Assembly (NCBI GenBank): GCA_037178855.1
Contig: JASJZC010000007.1
Span: forward strand, 6,448,001 to 6,512,000
Direction: 5' to 3'
From: Oscheius sp. JU75
Lineage: Eukaryota; Nematoda; Chromadorea; Rhabditida; Rhabditidae
Length of the DNA: 64,000 nucleotides
The first letter of the stretch is position 1; every line of letters starts with the position of its first letter. Both the position numbers and the translations under genes were made by a program. Of this stretch, positions 1-20,051 are shown in pieces. The notes beneath the pieces are model-generated. The model worked only from the letters and a program-made list of their open reading frames with translations. It searched no databases and was not told where the DNA came from.

Positions 1-3000
1 GGTCTCTGCTCTCTTGCCAAAGTCTGCTTGTCCATCGCCAGGAGCACCATTCCTCCCAATCTTCACTACAACACCCCCAATCAGTACATTCCCGGATTGG
101 TCGACGGTCGCTTGAAGGTCGTCACAGAGCCCACTCAGTTTGACGGTGGTTTCATCGGAGTTAACTCCTTTGGATTCGGAGGATCAAACACTCACGTCAT
201 CTTGAGAGCCGCTGACCACGTCGCTGAGCCCATTCAGGAGGCTCCCTTCACCAAGATCCTCACCTATTCCGGAAGAACACAAGAAGCCGTTAACTACATC
301 TTCGACGCGGTGGAAAACAACAAGCAGAACAACGACTATGTCTATGCGCTGCTCTCGAACCAGTCCAATTTGCCAGCCAAGGACACTCCTTTCCGTGGAT
401 ACATGCTCATGAACCGCGAGGGAGAAGCTGCCAATCTCAAGGATGTCCAGAAAGTTTCTATCACGGAACCTCGTCCAGTCTACTTCGTCTACTCTGGAAT
501 GGGTTCCCAGTGGCCTGGAATGGCCCAGAAGCTGATGGTCATTCCCGTCTTTGACGAATCTCTCCGCGCTTCCAGCAAGACCCTTGACGAATATGGACTC
601 GACGTCTACGGGATGCTCTGCAACTCTGATCCTGAGCAGTACAAGAGCAACACTCTCAACTGCATGTTGGCCATCACTGCCATCCAGATTGCTCTGACCG
701 ACACTCTCTTCGCTCTTGGAGTCACTCCAGATGGCATCATCGGTCACTCTACTGGAGAAATGGGCTGTGGATATGCTGACGGAGGAATCACCCGTGAGCA
801 GACCATGAGACTGGCCTACCACCGTGGAACTACCATCATGAAGTACAAGGAAATCAAGGGAGCCATGGCTGCTGTAGGACTCACCTGGGATGAGGCTACT
901 CAGCAGTGCCCCGAGGGAGTCGTTCCTGCCTGCCACAACGGAGCCGACTCTGTCACCATCTCTGGAACCAAAGAAGGAGTTGAGAAAATGGTCAAGGAGC
1001 TCACTGACAAGGAAGTCTTCGCCAAGGTTAGTTGATGTGCTTGGGCTGTAAATAAAAACTTTTAGATGGTCGACTCATCCGGAATTCCTTTCCACTCTCC
1101 CATGCTCGGAATCTGCCGTCAGCCTATGCTAGATGCCATGAGAACCGCCGTCCCTGAGCCTAAGCCTCGTTCCTCTCGCTGGATCTCTACCTCTATCCCC
1201 GAAGAGAACTGGGAGTCTGACCTGGCCAGCACCTGGTAAGCTTTGTGTAGGTGTTTTTCAAATCTTATCATTTTAGCTCTGCCGACTACCACGTCAACAA
1301 CGCCTGCTCCCCTGTCCTCTTCTACGAAGCCCTTCAGAAGATCCCGGCCAACGCTGTCACTATCGAGATGGCTCCACACTCTCTGATGCAGTCTGTTCTT
1401 CGTCGTGCTCTCCAGAAGACCGTCTCCAACGTCGGTCTGATGAACAAGCCTCGAAATGAGACCGACAACGAGCTCGAGCTCTTCCTTCAGGTTAACAGAT
1501 ATCATGATTGTAAAGATCGTTATGATTTTAGTCCCTCGGAAAGATCTACCAGGCTGGAGTCTGCATCCGTGTCGAGGAACTGTATCCTGGAGGAAAGTTT
1601 AAGGGAGTGGTTCCCAAGAACACTCCTATGCTCGGACCCATGTGGAAGTGGGATCACTCTGTCGACTGGCCTACCGTTGATGGACGTCTCATGCAGACTG
1701 GAGGAGCCGGCGCCCTGCCCTCGTCAGCCACCTACAACATCGATCCCTTCTCCGCTGACTCTAAGGAGGCCTACCTTCTTGATCACGTCATCGACGGCCG
1801 TGTGCTCTATCCCTTCACAGCCTATATGGTTCTTGCCTGGAAGACTCTCTGCAAGCTGAAGGGAGTTGACTTCCAAAAGACTCCTGTTGTCTTCGAGAAC
1901 ATCAATGTCTACTCTGCCACTGTTGTCACCAAAGCCAGTGAGTTCAGGAGTGTTTAGCGATAATAATTTTCCATTTTCAGTCAAGCTTGATGTCGCTGTC
2001 ACTCCTGGAAACGGATACTTCGAGATCATCTCCGACGAGCAGGTCGCCGCCTCTGGACGCATCTACATTCCTGAAGAAGACCAGCCGTTCTACTACCAGA
2101 ACCTGCAGGACATCCGCACCTCTGCTATTGCCGACCGCATTGAGCTCGACACCGAGGACGCCTACAAAGAGTTCCTTCTCCGTGGTTACGAGTACGGACA
2201 GGCTTTCCGTGGAATCTACAAAACCTGCAACTCTGGAGAACGTGGACATCTCTACTGGACTGGAAACTGGGTCACATTCCTTGACTCTCTCCTGCAGACG
2301 GCTCTCCTCGCCGAGAGAGCCGACACTCTTCGTCTGCCTACTCGAGTCCGTCATCTTCGCATTGACCCTCTCAAGCACCTCGAACATGTCACTGAGGTCG
2401 ATGGAATCCAGGTTATCGAGCTCCGCAACGACCACGCCACCCATGGTTGCATCGCTGGAGGAGTCGAATGCTGTGATCTGACCTCCCACTCTGTACAAAG
2501 AAGAATGCAGACCGCTGGGCAGGTGAAATTTCTTTTTAGAGTTTTGCAATAAAAACATTTTAGCGCTACCATGAAAAGATCTACTTCGTCAAGCACTTCG
2601 ATGACAACTGCTTCTCGGAATTCGAGAAGGACCGCACCAACCTTGTCAACTACAGAGAAGTTCTTCGTCAAGTCATTCTCAACGGTTTCGCCAAGTGGGA
2701 CAAAATGGGAGTTCTGGCCAAGATGCAAAACGGAACTCACTTCAAGACGGCTCTTGCTGCTCTCAAGGAGCAGGTACTCGAACCTGTTAGCGAGGAGCAG
2801 ATCACCCGCTTCTTGGAAGATCAGAAGTGCCCCATCCTCCACGTCTTTGACAACATCTTCAAGATTGATGCCCCAGCTGCCGACCTCGAAGAGCAGGTCG
2901 TTGCCAAGTTTAAGAGCTTGAGTGGAATGTTTGACGGTGACCGTCTCTGGAACTGTGCTCTCATGCACGACAGAGTCCTGAAGACAATCCAGGTAACAAC

Positions 3001-6000
3001 ATTATTAAATCACTATTAGGCAATCATTTAAGGACATCTGTGTTGAGAACTCTGCGGGCCACAGCGCCAAGTTCGTCGGAATCGAGCTCACATCCACCGA
3101 GCAGGTCAAGCTTCTTGCCGATGCCAACAACTCTCACCCTCTTCTGGAAGTCAACTACACTGTTGTTGGACCCGACGTTGATATTCTCGATGACAACACC
3201 ATGGAGCAACTCGGAGCCCGCAAGGTGAAGATGACCTTTGACGCTAACTTCGAAGGCCACAACGAGGTCAAGAACACCGACTATATCATGCTGGACAAGG
3301 TTCTCAGCCGGTGAGTTCTATTGATAGTCTCAGGAAAAGGAAATGTTTGCAGCAAGGCCAATCCTGCTGAATTCCTGCGCGCCGTGAAGCACATCATGCG
3401 CGACGACGGAATGGGAATGCTGATCGAGGTCACTTCCGACTACGAGATTGCCCTCGCCATCTCTGGTCTCGCTGGACGCGAAGTCCATGTCGAAGATGGA
3501 CGTGTCTATGGAGCATACTACACTCACGAGGAGATCGTTCACCTTCTTAAGGAGAATGGCTTCAAGATTTGCAACTACCAGGTAATATTGATGCTTTTCT
3601 GAAATTTATCATTTTAGCGTGATCCTGCCTCCATGACCACTGCCTACATCATCAGAAAGATATCTTCCACTCCCCGTGAGCCCGTCTTCATTGACGTCGA
3701 TGACATCAAGGAGTTCACCTGGATCGATCCCCTCCAGAAGGCCATCGAAGAGCGTCTCAACGAGCCGGATCACAAGACCATCTGGCTGACCAGCACCAAG
3801 GTCCGCAACAATGGAGTCGTCGGATTGGCTCTCTGCTTTGTTGAGGAGAATCTGAAAAACAACCGCTTCCGTTGTCTCATCGACATGTCTTCCAAGAAGG
3901 AGATCCGTGACGGCCCCGAGATCGTCAAAGTGGATGACCCCAAGATCAAGGAACTCATCGACCTCGACCTTCATGCCAACAACTACTGCAACGGAGCCTT
4001 CGGATCCATGCGCCACTTGGTCGTCAGAGACGGTACTTTTTGACTAGAACATGTTTAACTTTTGGTTTTTAGAGGATGCTCACGTCTACAAAGAATGCGA
4101 GCACGCCTTCATCAACACCAAGACTCGAGGAGATGTCGGCTCTCTGACCTGGTTCGAGTCCCCCAACCAGTTCTTCCACGACATTCCCAACAAGAAGAGC
4201 AGCTTCGAGCTTTGCTATGTCTACTACTCGGCCATCAACTTCCGCGACATCATGTTGGCCTACGGACGTCTTCCTCCTGATGCCATCCCAGGAAACTTTG
4301 CTGATCGTGAATGTCTTCTCGGTATGGAGTTCTCCGGACGTACCAAAGACGGAACCCGGCTCATGGGAATCCTCCCTGCTCAGGTAACAATTGTCTCTGA
4401 GACAAGTCTTATCAAGGCTTTCAGGCTTTGGCTACATCTGTCGTTGTTGACCGTGAGTACGCTTGGGAAGTCCCTGACAAGTGGACTCTGGCTGAGGCTT
4501 CTACCGTCCCAGTTGTCTACACTACTGCCTACTACGCTCTCGTCCGTCGTGGTCAGATCAAGAAGGGCGAGAAGGTCCTCATCCACGGAGGAGCTGGAGG
4601 AGTCGGTCAGGCTGCCATCGCCATTGCTCTGTCTTACGGATGCGAGGTGTTCACCACCGTCGGATCCAAAGAAAAGCGCGACTACCTCAAGAAGAAATTC
4701 CCTCAACTCCAGGACTACCACTTCGCCAACTCTCGTTCCGCCGACTTCGAGCTGCACATCCGTCAGCACACCAAGGGACGTGGAGTCAACATCGTTCTCA
4801 ACTCCCTGGCCAACGAGATGCTCCAAGCCTCTCTTCGTTGTCTGGCCCGCCATGGACGCTTCCTCGAGATCGGAAAGGTCGATCTGTCCCAGAACTCCTC
4901 CCTCGGAATGTCCAAGCTCCTCGACAACGTTTCAGTCCACGGTATCCTCCTGGATTCCATCATGGATCCCACCGTCGGAGATTTCGACGAATGGAAGGAG
5001 GTTGCCAAGCTTCTCGAAGCTGGGATCAAAAACGGAGTCGTCCAGCCTCTTCACGCCTCTCTGTTTGGAGCCGAAAAGGCCGAGGAAGCCTTCCGTTTCA
5101 TGTCTGCTGGAAAGCACATCGGAAAGGTCGTCATGGAGATCCGCAAGGAGGAAGCTCAGAAAAAGTGCCTGCCTTCCATCATCAAGGTCAATGCCATCCG
5201 CCGTACTCTCTGCCACCCTGGAGAGGTCTATCTGATCACCGGAGGTCTTGGAGGATTCGGTCTCGAGCTGGCCCAATGGCTCATCAACCGTGGAGCTCGC
5301 AAGATCGTGCTCACCTCTCGTTCCGGTATCCGCACCGGATACCAAGCCCGTTGTGTTCACTTCTGGCGCCGTACGGGAGTATCCGTCTTTGTCTCTACTC
5401 TCAACATTGCCAAGAGAAGCGACGCTGATGAGCTCGTTCGTCAATGCAAGGAAATGGGACCAGTTGGAGGAGTCTTCCATCTGGCCATGGTTCTCCGTGA
5501 TTGTCTCTTCGAGAACCAAAACATCCAGAACTTCAAGGACGCCGCCGAGGCTAAGTACTACGGAACCATCAACCTCGATCAGGCTACCCGCAGACTTTGC
5601 GACCAGCGCCTCCGCTGGTTCGTCGTCTTCTCCTCCATCACCTCTGGTCGAGGAAATGCCGGACAGACCAACTACGGATGGTCCAACTCTACCATGGAGC
5701 GCATGATTGACCAGCGTCGCGAGGACGGATTTCCCGGGATCGCCATTCAATGGGGAGCTATTGGAGACGTCGGAGTTATCCTGGAGAACATGGGCGACAA
5801 CAACACCGTCGTCGGAGGAACTCTTCCTCAGAGGTAGGCTTTTTTCAAGGATTCGGGTAAAGTGGTCGTCTTTTCAGAATGCCTTCCTGCCTGGCTTCTC
5901 TCGACAACTTCCTCAGCTGGAACCATCCCATCGTCTCCTCGTATATTAAGGCCGACCTCGGACAGAAGAAAAGTGCTGGAGGCGGAAACCTACTCCAGAC

Positions 6001-7309
6001 CATCGCTCATATTCTTGGAGTTAACGACGTGTCTCAACTCAATCCAGATGCCAACCTCGGAGACCTCGGACTTGACTCTCTCATGGGGGTTGAGATCAAA
6101 CAGGCTCTTGAGCGTGACTACGACATTGTCCTCTCCATGAAGGATATCCGTACCCTCACTCTGAACAAGCTTCAGTCTCTTGCCGAGAGCGGAGGACAGG
6201 GAGCTCAGGCTCTCCAGTCCACCGAGCTCGACCTCAAGAAGGAGGGAGAACGCGAGTCTGAGAGAAACACCGCCGCCATGCTCGAACAACAGATGAATCA
6301 GCTCTTCAAGATGAGAGTCGACGTCAACGACCTGGACCCTGAGAACGCCATCGTCAAGTGCAACAAGGTCGAAGATGGCAAGCCCGTCTTTTTCGTACAT
6401 TCCATCGAGGGTATCGCCACTCCTCTCAAGAGAGTCATGTCCAAGTGCAACTTCCCTGCCTACTGCTTCCAGGCCACTCGTGCCGTTCCTCAGGACTGCA
6501 TCGAGAACGTTGCCAAGTTCTACATCAACGAGATGAAGAAGATCCAGCCCGAGGGTCCCTACCGCCTGGTCGGATACTCTTACGGAGCCTGCATCGGATT
6601 CGAGATGGCCACCATGATCCAACAGCGAGAAGGTGACGACGCCATCGAGAGGCTCATCCTTCTCGACGGATCCCATCTGTACATGCAGACCTACAGAAAC
6701 GTGAGTTGAGGGTCTTTACTCTTAGTAACCGTGTTTAGGTCTACCGAATGGCCTTCGGAGTCACCGGAGACACCCTCGTCAATAACCCCCTCTTCGAGTC
6801 CGAGATCATGTGCGCCATGACTCTTCGATTCGCCAACGTCGACTACAAGACCTTCCGTGCCGACCTCCTGAAACTGACCGGTTTCAAGGCCAGGATACAG
6901 AAGGTCGTGGACACTGTCATGACCACCGGGCTCTTCAAGTCACCCGACACCGTGGCCTTCGCTTGCGAAGCCATGCGTACCAAGTTCCTCATGGCCGACA
7001 GGTAGCAAGCTTACGAAAAGTTGTTCACATGTTCTTTAGATACAAGCCCGAGAGGAAGTTCAAGGGACACATCACCCTGGTTCGAGCGGAACAGGGAGCC
7101 GCCAGAGAAGAAGACGTCGGAAAAGACTACGGAATCTCCCAGGTGAATATACTTTTGGGAATCTCTCAACATCCAACTTTAAGGTTTCCGACGACTCCAC
7201 TGTTTTCGTGGTGGAAGGAGACCACGACACCTTCGTGCAGGGTAAGAGCTCCGCCAAGACGGTGGCCATCATCAACGAGTTGATCCTTGGCTCAACTCCG
7301 CAACAATAG
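1..7309 (+). CDS. fasn-1: Type I fatty acid synthase (5' partial)
   Basis: Cytosolic multifunctional enzyme that builds long-chain saturated fatty acids from acetyl- and malonyl-CoA. Read over 15 exons: 1-1026, 1066-1235, 1277-1490, 1532-1937, 1981-2522, 2564-2992, 3033-3310, 3353-3581, 3618-4032, 4073-4383, 4425-5833, 5878-6700, 6739-7001, 7040-7142 and 7184-7309; introns are about 38-44 nt. Visible in order: end of the ketosynthase (GFGGSNTH, about 170-200); acyltransferase with GHSTGE (about 757); dehydratase HVIDGRVLYP (about 1785); enoyl reductase HGGAGGVGQA (about 4585); ketoreductase ITGGLGGFG (about 5235) with YGWSN (about 5673); acyl carrier GLDSLMG (about 6068); thioesterase GYSYGA (about 6573) with a late GDHDTF in the last exon. 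All readable active sites are intact. The N-terminal ketosynthase with its cysteine lies before the window. The symbol follows the C. elegans orthologue. Codons are C-rich, which suggests high expression. Confidence 0.96.
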
Positions 7310-7880
7310 TGCCACCCACCACAATGTTCGGCAATCCGGGTAACGCCGTGTCGGCAGTGCCGGTGTGCATTTTGTTCTCTTTCCCAGCCGTCATTTGCGA
7401 GTGCCACTACGTGTCCCTTTCCCATGTTCTCCTTTTTGCCATCTCTTCTTTAAAAGGCCTTCTCTGATTTTAGAGCATTTCCTGTTCCCTCGGATCTTCC
7501 CCTGTTCCCCTCTTCTTCTCCCTGTCGGTTGATCTTCACGATTTTTTTTAACACGTTTTGTGCTTTTTCTCTAATTTTTGAGTGTTGTGAAACAGAAAAT
7601 ATATAATAATCATATCAAGATTTTTAGTGAGTCCATTATGCCCTTCCAAAATGCACCTGTTGTCATTGTGTTCTTGATTGCTGAAATAAAGCATGCGGTG
7701 CAGTTCTTGTTTTCATTACCAAGAGATAACGTCACAAACCGTAAAGAAACTGAACCAGTCGTCAGGAAGCTGAGCTTAAGGGGAGGATGAGTCACAAAAT
7801 TACAGTCGCCGGACACAGCTTCAAGGTCTGGAGAGAGCGACCGCCGAACCCAACCGGTTCACACAGCGCCTTCTATTATC
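7310..7880. other. FAS 3' UTR and spacer to the astacin gene
   Basis: No supported coding exon. The stretch is pyrimidine-rich after the FAS stop and carries AATAAA at 7685-7690, a candidate poly(A) signal far from the stop. The rest is presumably the astacin promoter; I see no clear TATA box. Confidence 0.5.
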
Positions 7881-10761
7881 ATGCACTCGGTTGGCTTAAT
7901 CCTAGCGCTCCTCGTTGTCCTCCTACAGGCTACACGTGTGGAGAAAGCCAGCCGTCAGAGTCTCCAGCGGATCAAATCTCTTATCAACGAAGAAGCTTCC
8001 AGGTAGAATATTATCTGTTTATATTCTAGCTTGACTTTTTCAAACAGTTGTGTAGATTTCACCTGAATTTTCCTGCAAAAGGGGTCAAAAGACACGCTCT
8101 GTTTTATCCAGTATTCGAGCCTTTAGAGTCTATTCGGCCGTCCAAAGCGATGCTATAGATGTTTTCGCAGACATCAAACGAAATCCAAATGCAACACGAA
8201 ACAAGGTTGGCCGCTAAAAAGTTGCACTTAGCTTTCTACTTTAGGATGAGTTGTCTGTCAATGACCCAGAAAACTATTTCCAAGGGGACATGGACCTGTC
8301 TGAACAGCAGGTGAAGAAGCTGGAAGAAGAACTGAAACGTGGAAATCGTAAAAAGAGAAAGGTAAACATCTTTCTTTATACTTTTGTATTGAGGGTTTTA
8401 GTGTTTAGGTTGGAAGAACGCCTCTGTATAAACTGTGGGACAGGACATCTGCCATCAGTTTCGATTTTGCCGAAACTATTCCTAGATCGACTAAATCCAA
8501 AATCAGGTAAATTTTTACTTTCTGTTAGACATTTTTCTTAGAGACGCCATGAGACTATGGCAGCGACACACATGCGTTCGTTTTCAAGAAGGTGGACCAA
8601 ATGTAGACCGTCTTGAGTTCTTCGATGGCGGAGGGTGCTCATCCTTTGTCGGAATGGTTGGAGGAACCCAGGTTTTGTTTTCACTCTGCTGTTTTCAATT
8701 TTTGCCTACAGGGAGTTTCCATTTCAACTCCTGGTTGTGACGTCGTTGGAATCATAAGCCATGAAATTGGGCATGCTTTGGGTATCTTCCACGAACAGGC
8801 CAGACCGGATCAGGTAGACATTTCGATGATCAAGATCATTGCTTCTAGGACCAATACATCGCGGTGAACTACAATAATATTCCAGTTGGAAGGTGGAACA
8901 ACTTTCAACCTGTTGGTAGAGGACAGTCTGAAACATACGATTTGCCATATGACACAGGTAGATAGCTATTTTAATTCTTTAATACAGTTTATAGGTTCTG
9001 TGATGCATTACGGACCATACGGTTTTGCTGCGAATCCATATGTTCCCACAATCAGAACTGTTGAAAGAAACCAACAAACAACGATTGGACAGAGATCTGG
9101 TCCTTCTTTTCTTGATTATCAAGCGGTAAAAAAAAGTAAGAACGTTAATATGTTTTTCAGATAAATGCGGCATACGGATGTACAGACCATTGCCCGCCAA
9201 TGAATTGTCAACGGAATGGTTATCCGAATCCAAACAACTGTTCTCAGTGTATTTGTCCGGATGGGGTGGCTGGTCAGTATTGCACAGAACTAAGACCGTC
9301 AAACTCTCGTTGTGGAGGTTACTTGACTGTGAGAGTTTCTGTTCTTTACTGTTCATTCACTTGTTTAGGCTGTTAAAACCAAACAACACATAACAAGTCC
9401 GATGTATCCTGAAAGATTCAGCATCAATACTGAATGTTATTGGCTCATTCAAGCACCACCAGGTACAGTATCTTTTTATAAAAATCAAATAGCTTTAGGT
9501 GGTCGGGTATTTATGATCTTCGAGGACATTTTTGACTTCCGATGTGAAGATACTTGTGATAAATCGTATGTTGAAATCAAATATCACAATGACAAGCGTC
9601 TTACAGGAGCGAGGTAATGTTTCAAGCGTGGTTATCATAGTTTTCGTTTCAGATTCTGCTGCTCTACAATCCCTACAAACACTTTTATATCTTTTGACAA
9701 TGAAATGATGGTGATTCTGAAGGGTTACGGCGGTGGAAGTCGCGGATTTAAGGCGAAAATCTGGTCTGACAGAGGGGAATCGCCTCTCGTCGTTGAAACA
9801 GTATGTTTTCCAGTTTTTTTGAGGTCATATTCAATTGAAGACTACAATGGAAACAGAAACCTCAGAAAACTTCATAACTGAAACAGAGCTGCCAGTGTTT
9901 GTGACCGATGTTCCCGGCACTACTGTCGAGGTAATACCATCATTACAACTACTACCACCAGCGGCTTTACCCAATAACCTGTGTTCAGGTTTTCACAACG
10001 GAGTATGTAACAACAGTTACAACTCCTACAACAACTCCTACAACCACAACCACCACCACAACTACCACCACTATAACTACTACGAGCCCACCAACAAGTC
10101 CAGTTCCAATCACGACATTGCCGCCACCTACAGTTGTTCCACTCACTGTAAAACCAATTGCTGGATCTATACTACCTACGCTGTCACCAATGTAAGCACA
10201 CAGTTTATTACAAGCTGCAGCTCTTTTCAGACCCACGTTATTACCAGCCATTACTCTGTCCACGCAGTCTCCAGACATAATATCCTCTGGAGCGGGTAGG
10301 AGCATTGCTTTTGTCTGTTAAGTGATTTTAAGAGTGCGGCTGCGGTGAATGGTCAGAATGGGCTGGTCCATGCTCCCAAGAATGTGGGGGTTGTGGTCAT
10401 CGTATACGAACCAGGACATGTGAGAAACCACTTTGCAGGTAAAAAACAGTATTCCACAGAGCAAAAGGCCATTTCAGAAAAGAAGAGAAGCGAACTTGCA
10501 ACTTTAACATCTGTCCGATGGGAACGAACTTTCTTATCAACAATGGAGAATTTCACATCTTGTGGAGAGGGTGTTGTGTCGGTCTTTTCAGGTATAAAAG
10601 TTACTCAGCTAAGTTTTGAATTCAGAGCTGGTACTGAATGTTCCGCGTTGGAAACGAATCAGAATCCATTCTTGAAGATCATCAGTTCTTTACTGACAGC
10701 TCAAGACTCAAAAGGGAATCGTACAGACAAGATCGAAAAGATAAATAGAGGAGAACATTAA
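7881..10761 (+). CDS. Secreted astacin zinc metalloprotease with EGF, CUB and TSP1 domains
   Basis: Secreted M12A peptidase. The ATG at 7881 opens a clear signal peptide ([16 protein letters not shown]). A propeptide follows, then the astacin domain with the zinc site [12 protein letters not shown] (about 8759-8795) and the Met-turn SVMHY (about 8999-9013). After that come a Cys-rich EGF-like segment ([15 protein letters not shown], about 9195-9290), a CUB domain (about 9310-9770), a Thr/Pro-rich linker (about 9840-10290), a thrombospondin type 1 repeat ([15 protein letters not shown], about 10342-10420) and a short Cys-containing tail. This order is that of nematode NAS subgroup V (nas-33 to nas-38), whose members nas-36, nas-37 and dpy-31 act in moulting and collagen processing; which member this is cannot be said. 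The 3' end is convergent with the MRP gene, with only 155 bp between the two stops. Confidence 0.9.
10014..10085 (+). repeat. ACN-rich low-complexity tract coding a Thr linker
   Basis: A run of ACA/ACT/ACC codons inside the astacin gene encodes a Thr/Pro-rich linker between the CUB and TSP1 domains. Such linkers are often O-glycosylated; that is inference. The tract is likely to vary in length. Confidence 0.75.
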
Positions 10762-10916
10762 CTATTGTCATAATTATCAAATGAACAAGTTTCAACAAAT
10801 GATGTTTATTATGACAAAATGGTTGGTAATACTTCGTAGTATTATTCTTTTTGATAAGATTACTCAAATCACAATCGAACCAGATCAGTTTTTCAATATT
10901 TAGAGAGAAATAGGTT

Positions 10917-17349
<6,433 letters not shown>

Positions 17350-20051
17350 GCTCACGCTACCATGGAGCACATCTGATCTGCAACAAGGCGATTATGAGGG
17401 ACAAAAGTGATAGGGACTTGTAAAGCGTGAGCTTGGACGTGTGAACGAAATGCTATCGTATCAGGGAACAAACACTAAGACCTGGGGCTGTACAAACACA
17501 GCACCAAGTTTCTGGTAGTGAAAAGGGGAAGTGACCCTTAGCCGCCCGGTTATGCGAAGAAACTCGGTTGCCTGGGTGACAAGAGTGCGAAGCGAGTGTG
17601 GAGAGTTCGAATGGCACATTGATGACCACTTGAGTCCATTTTATTGTCTCTTGACAGTTTGCAAAGGCAATGTTTAGAGAGTTGGAAGAGATCATCAAGA
17701 CTGCAGAATAGACTGCAGTAGCTCTAGCTTTTGCCATTGCGTACGGGACGGGTGATGGCATTTCGCCCATTCAGCCTTTGGACAAATAGGCAACTGAACA
17801 GACAGTGTTTGCCAGACTATTGTTGTGTCTGTGGCGAAACAAATTATCATATAGATCGTTCTGAATTAGTCTAATGAAAGGTCATCAGACTCAAAATAAA
17901 GAGCAGAAAAGAAATGGTAGGGGGTAAACAAAGATTTTTGCCAGATAAATTGATCGCCAACTTTTAGTACTCAGTAGAGGGTTGGCCAATAAATCATAGA
18001 CAGAGGAGCAAATCACCGTTTGACAGGATGGATGAGCTTACTTATTTCCGAAATAAAAGCTTGTCACAAAACAAAAAAAAGGTCTGATAGGAAAGCTGCT
18101 CTAAGTATAAGGCGGTCTTTATCTGAAAATCGGAAAAAGACGAAAGACTGGCAGTAACTCACGATAGTAATCTATCGAGAAAAAATTTTGATACGTATTA
18201 TGATGGCGCAAAAAGTAACTTTCAAGGTTTGGCAGATTCAGGAAAAGGGAAAAAAACAAAAATAATGAACACTTCAAACAGGAATCAGGTTGTGCATTTT
18301 GTAACATTTTGTCAAATAATCGTAGCTATTTGCACTATTGCGGGCAGTCAGTGCCTATTGAGCTTGCGACTCTCGGGGGTGAACATCTGGCGGCAGCAAG
18401 GTCAACCGGTCGGTCAGCCCCAAAACGCAACACCTCCTGTCTTGTTTACTTCGTTTCTACTCTTTCTCTCTCCGCGTCTCTTGTGTCCCGTCAAAACGTA
18501 ATAAATGTGTCAAAGAGAAGAAATGGAGTAGGACGTATTATTTATCAGTGTGGCTGGAGCTAAGAACACCCTCGTATCATAGATTATCGCCCCCATCACA
18601 CACCAATTGTTCTCTATTTTTTCACGCAATAACTTTTAAACGCTTAAGACGAGATTTCGAAGCTCTAGTTGCATGATTCGAATTAGGAAACGCCCTGTGA
18701 CGTGCAGTTTAGCGCAACTAAAATGAAATAAACCTTGATACACCTAATCTTGTGAGAGTAGAGAAAGCGCCAAAAGGCATTTCTTCAGAATTGAAGGGTA
18801 ATATCGATCTCTCAAAGACTGTTCTAGTTTGAACTAATTTTCTATTGTAGGAAAAGTTTAGGTGTAAATGAGTGTATAAAAGCTGCGCACTATTGATTGT
18901 TGCGGAGACAGATAAAGGCAGACAGCATTGCATGAAAGCCAGAAAGCAGGCGTTAGCGAACTTGGAACAAAGAGTACATGTTGCAATTGCTAACCACAAA
19001 AAGAAGCTGCCGTTCAAATGACAGGTGGGGGATTCTTTTGTTCGAGACGTACGAAATCCGCGAGCCAGAGCAAATAATTGCTTTTTATGCGGCTGGGTCT
19101 AATAGCAGTATTCGATAAATCAGATTGGGTGAAGGTGACAGGGACAAGGAGATGTTCTGCAATGAAACGGACGGAACTTTAAACAAGAGCGAAACACAAC
19201 GAAATGCGATATTTTCGCTTGATTATGAAGCGAGTTCGACGTACTTTCTGTTTTTTTCGCAAAAGCAAAAAATCTTCTGCAGAAACAACTGAACTTGTAC
19301 AAACTTCAAAGTATATTGTGTTCAGGATATTTATACCGGATATTCATGGGAATATGTCAAATGGCCACTAATTAAAGTTTGCAACGATTGTAAATGTTGA
19401 ACTAACTCAGAAATAATCTCTGTCATGTCAATTGTAGGCTTACAATTGCTGTGAAATAAGCTACGCAACGTTTTGCAGAAATTCAGTTACGCCGTTTCTT
19501 TTATTCGCGGAGAGAGCAAAAAGAGCAGTAAGTTACTCTCTGGAATGCTGTTTCTGTTATTCTCAGTAACGCTCAAATACGAAGCCAAAATTTGCGGATA
19601 TATCGGATAAACGGCGTTCTTAGCTTTGGCAAAACGGGACTATGCTCAAGAGAGAGAGAGAGAGAGAGAGAGACTGATGTCGGTTCGGCCACGGCAAACA
19701 CACTCGCCAAGAGAGTACTCTCACCAGCGCTATTTCACGCGGCTAGTACCACAAAAGGTAACAAGGGCCAAGTACATGGTTCTCTCAACAAAATAAAAAG
19801 TTCAGTACTTTCACGGTTTCTGCTCCCTTTCAGCTTATTATGGTTTAAACTAATAACATTACTATGTTTGAAAATCTCAATGTATTATCGCTTTTGTCAT
19901 TTAGCCACAGATTATGGCGTCTGGTTACAATCTCCTTCACCCAAAATATAAATCAAAACTTTACTCATACATGTCCGAAGTTGGCAATACAGACTACAAA
20001 CTTTGCAGGAAGGATGGTTACAATGTGTAATACTTGGCATTACTTTTCCTA
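17350..20051. other. Non-coding region upstream of MRP
   Basis: About 2.7 kb in which I find no convincing exon. The open frames (for example minus 17453-17770) lack family resemblance and splice context. The MRP start is preceded by an acceptor-like TTGTTGCAG, which suggests an outron or an unseen 5' UTR exon. It holds a (GA)n tract. Confidence 0.5.
19650..19673. repeat. (GA)n microsatellite
   Basis: Uninterrupted AG/GA dinucleotide run of about 24 bp in intergenic DNA. Confidence 0.9.

Noticed and set aside
184-936. 250-codon antisense frame within the fatty acid synthase gene
   Set aside because: Shadow of the FAS coding strand, like the other antisense frames through 6.7 kb; FAS exons and motifs explain the region.
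17453-17770. 105-codon minus-strand frame upstream of the MRP start
   Set aside because: No homology, no splice join to the MRP N-terminus; exon 1 of MRP at 17299-17349 already gives a sensible start.
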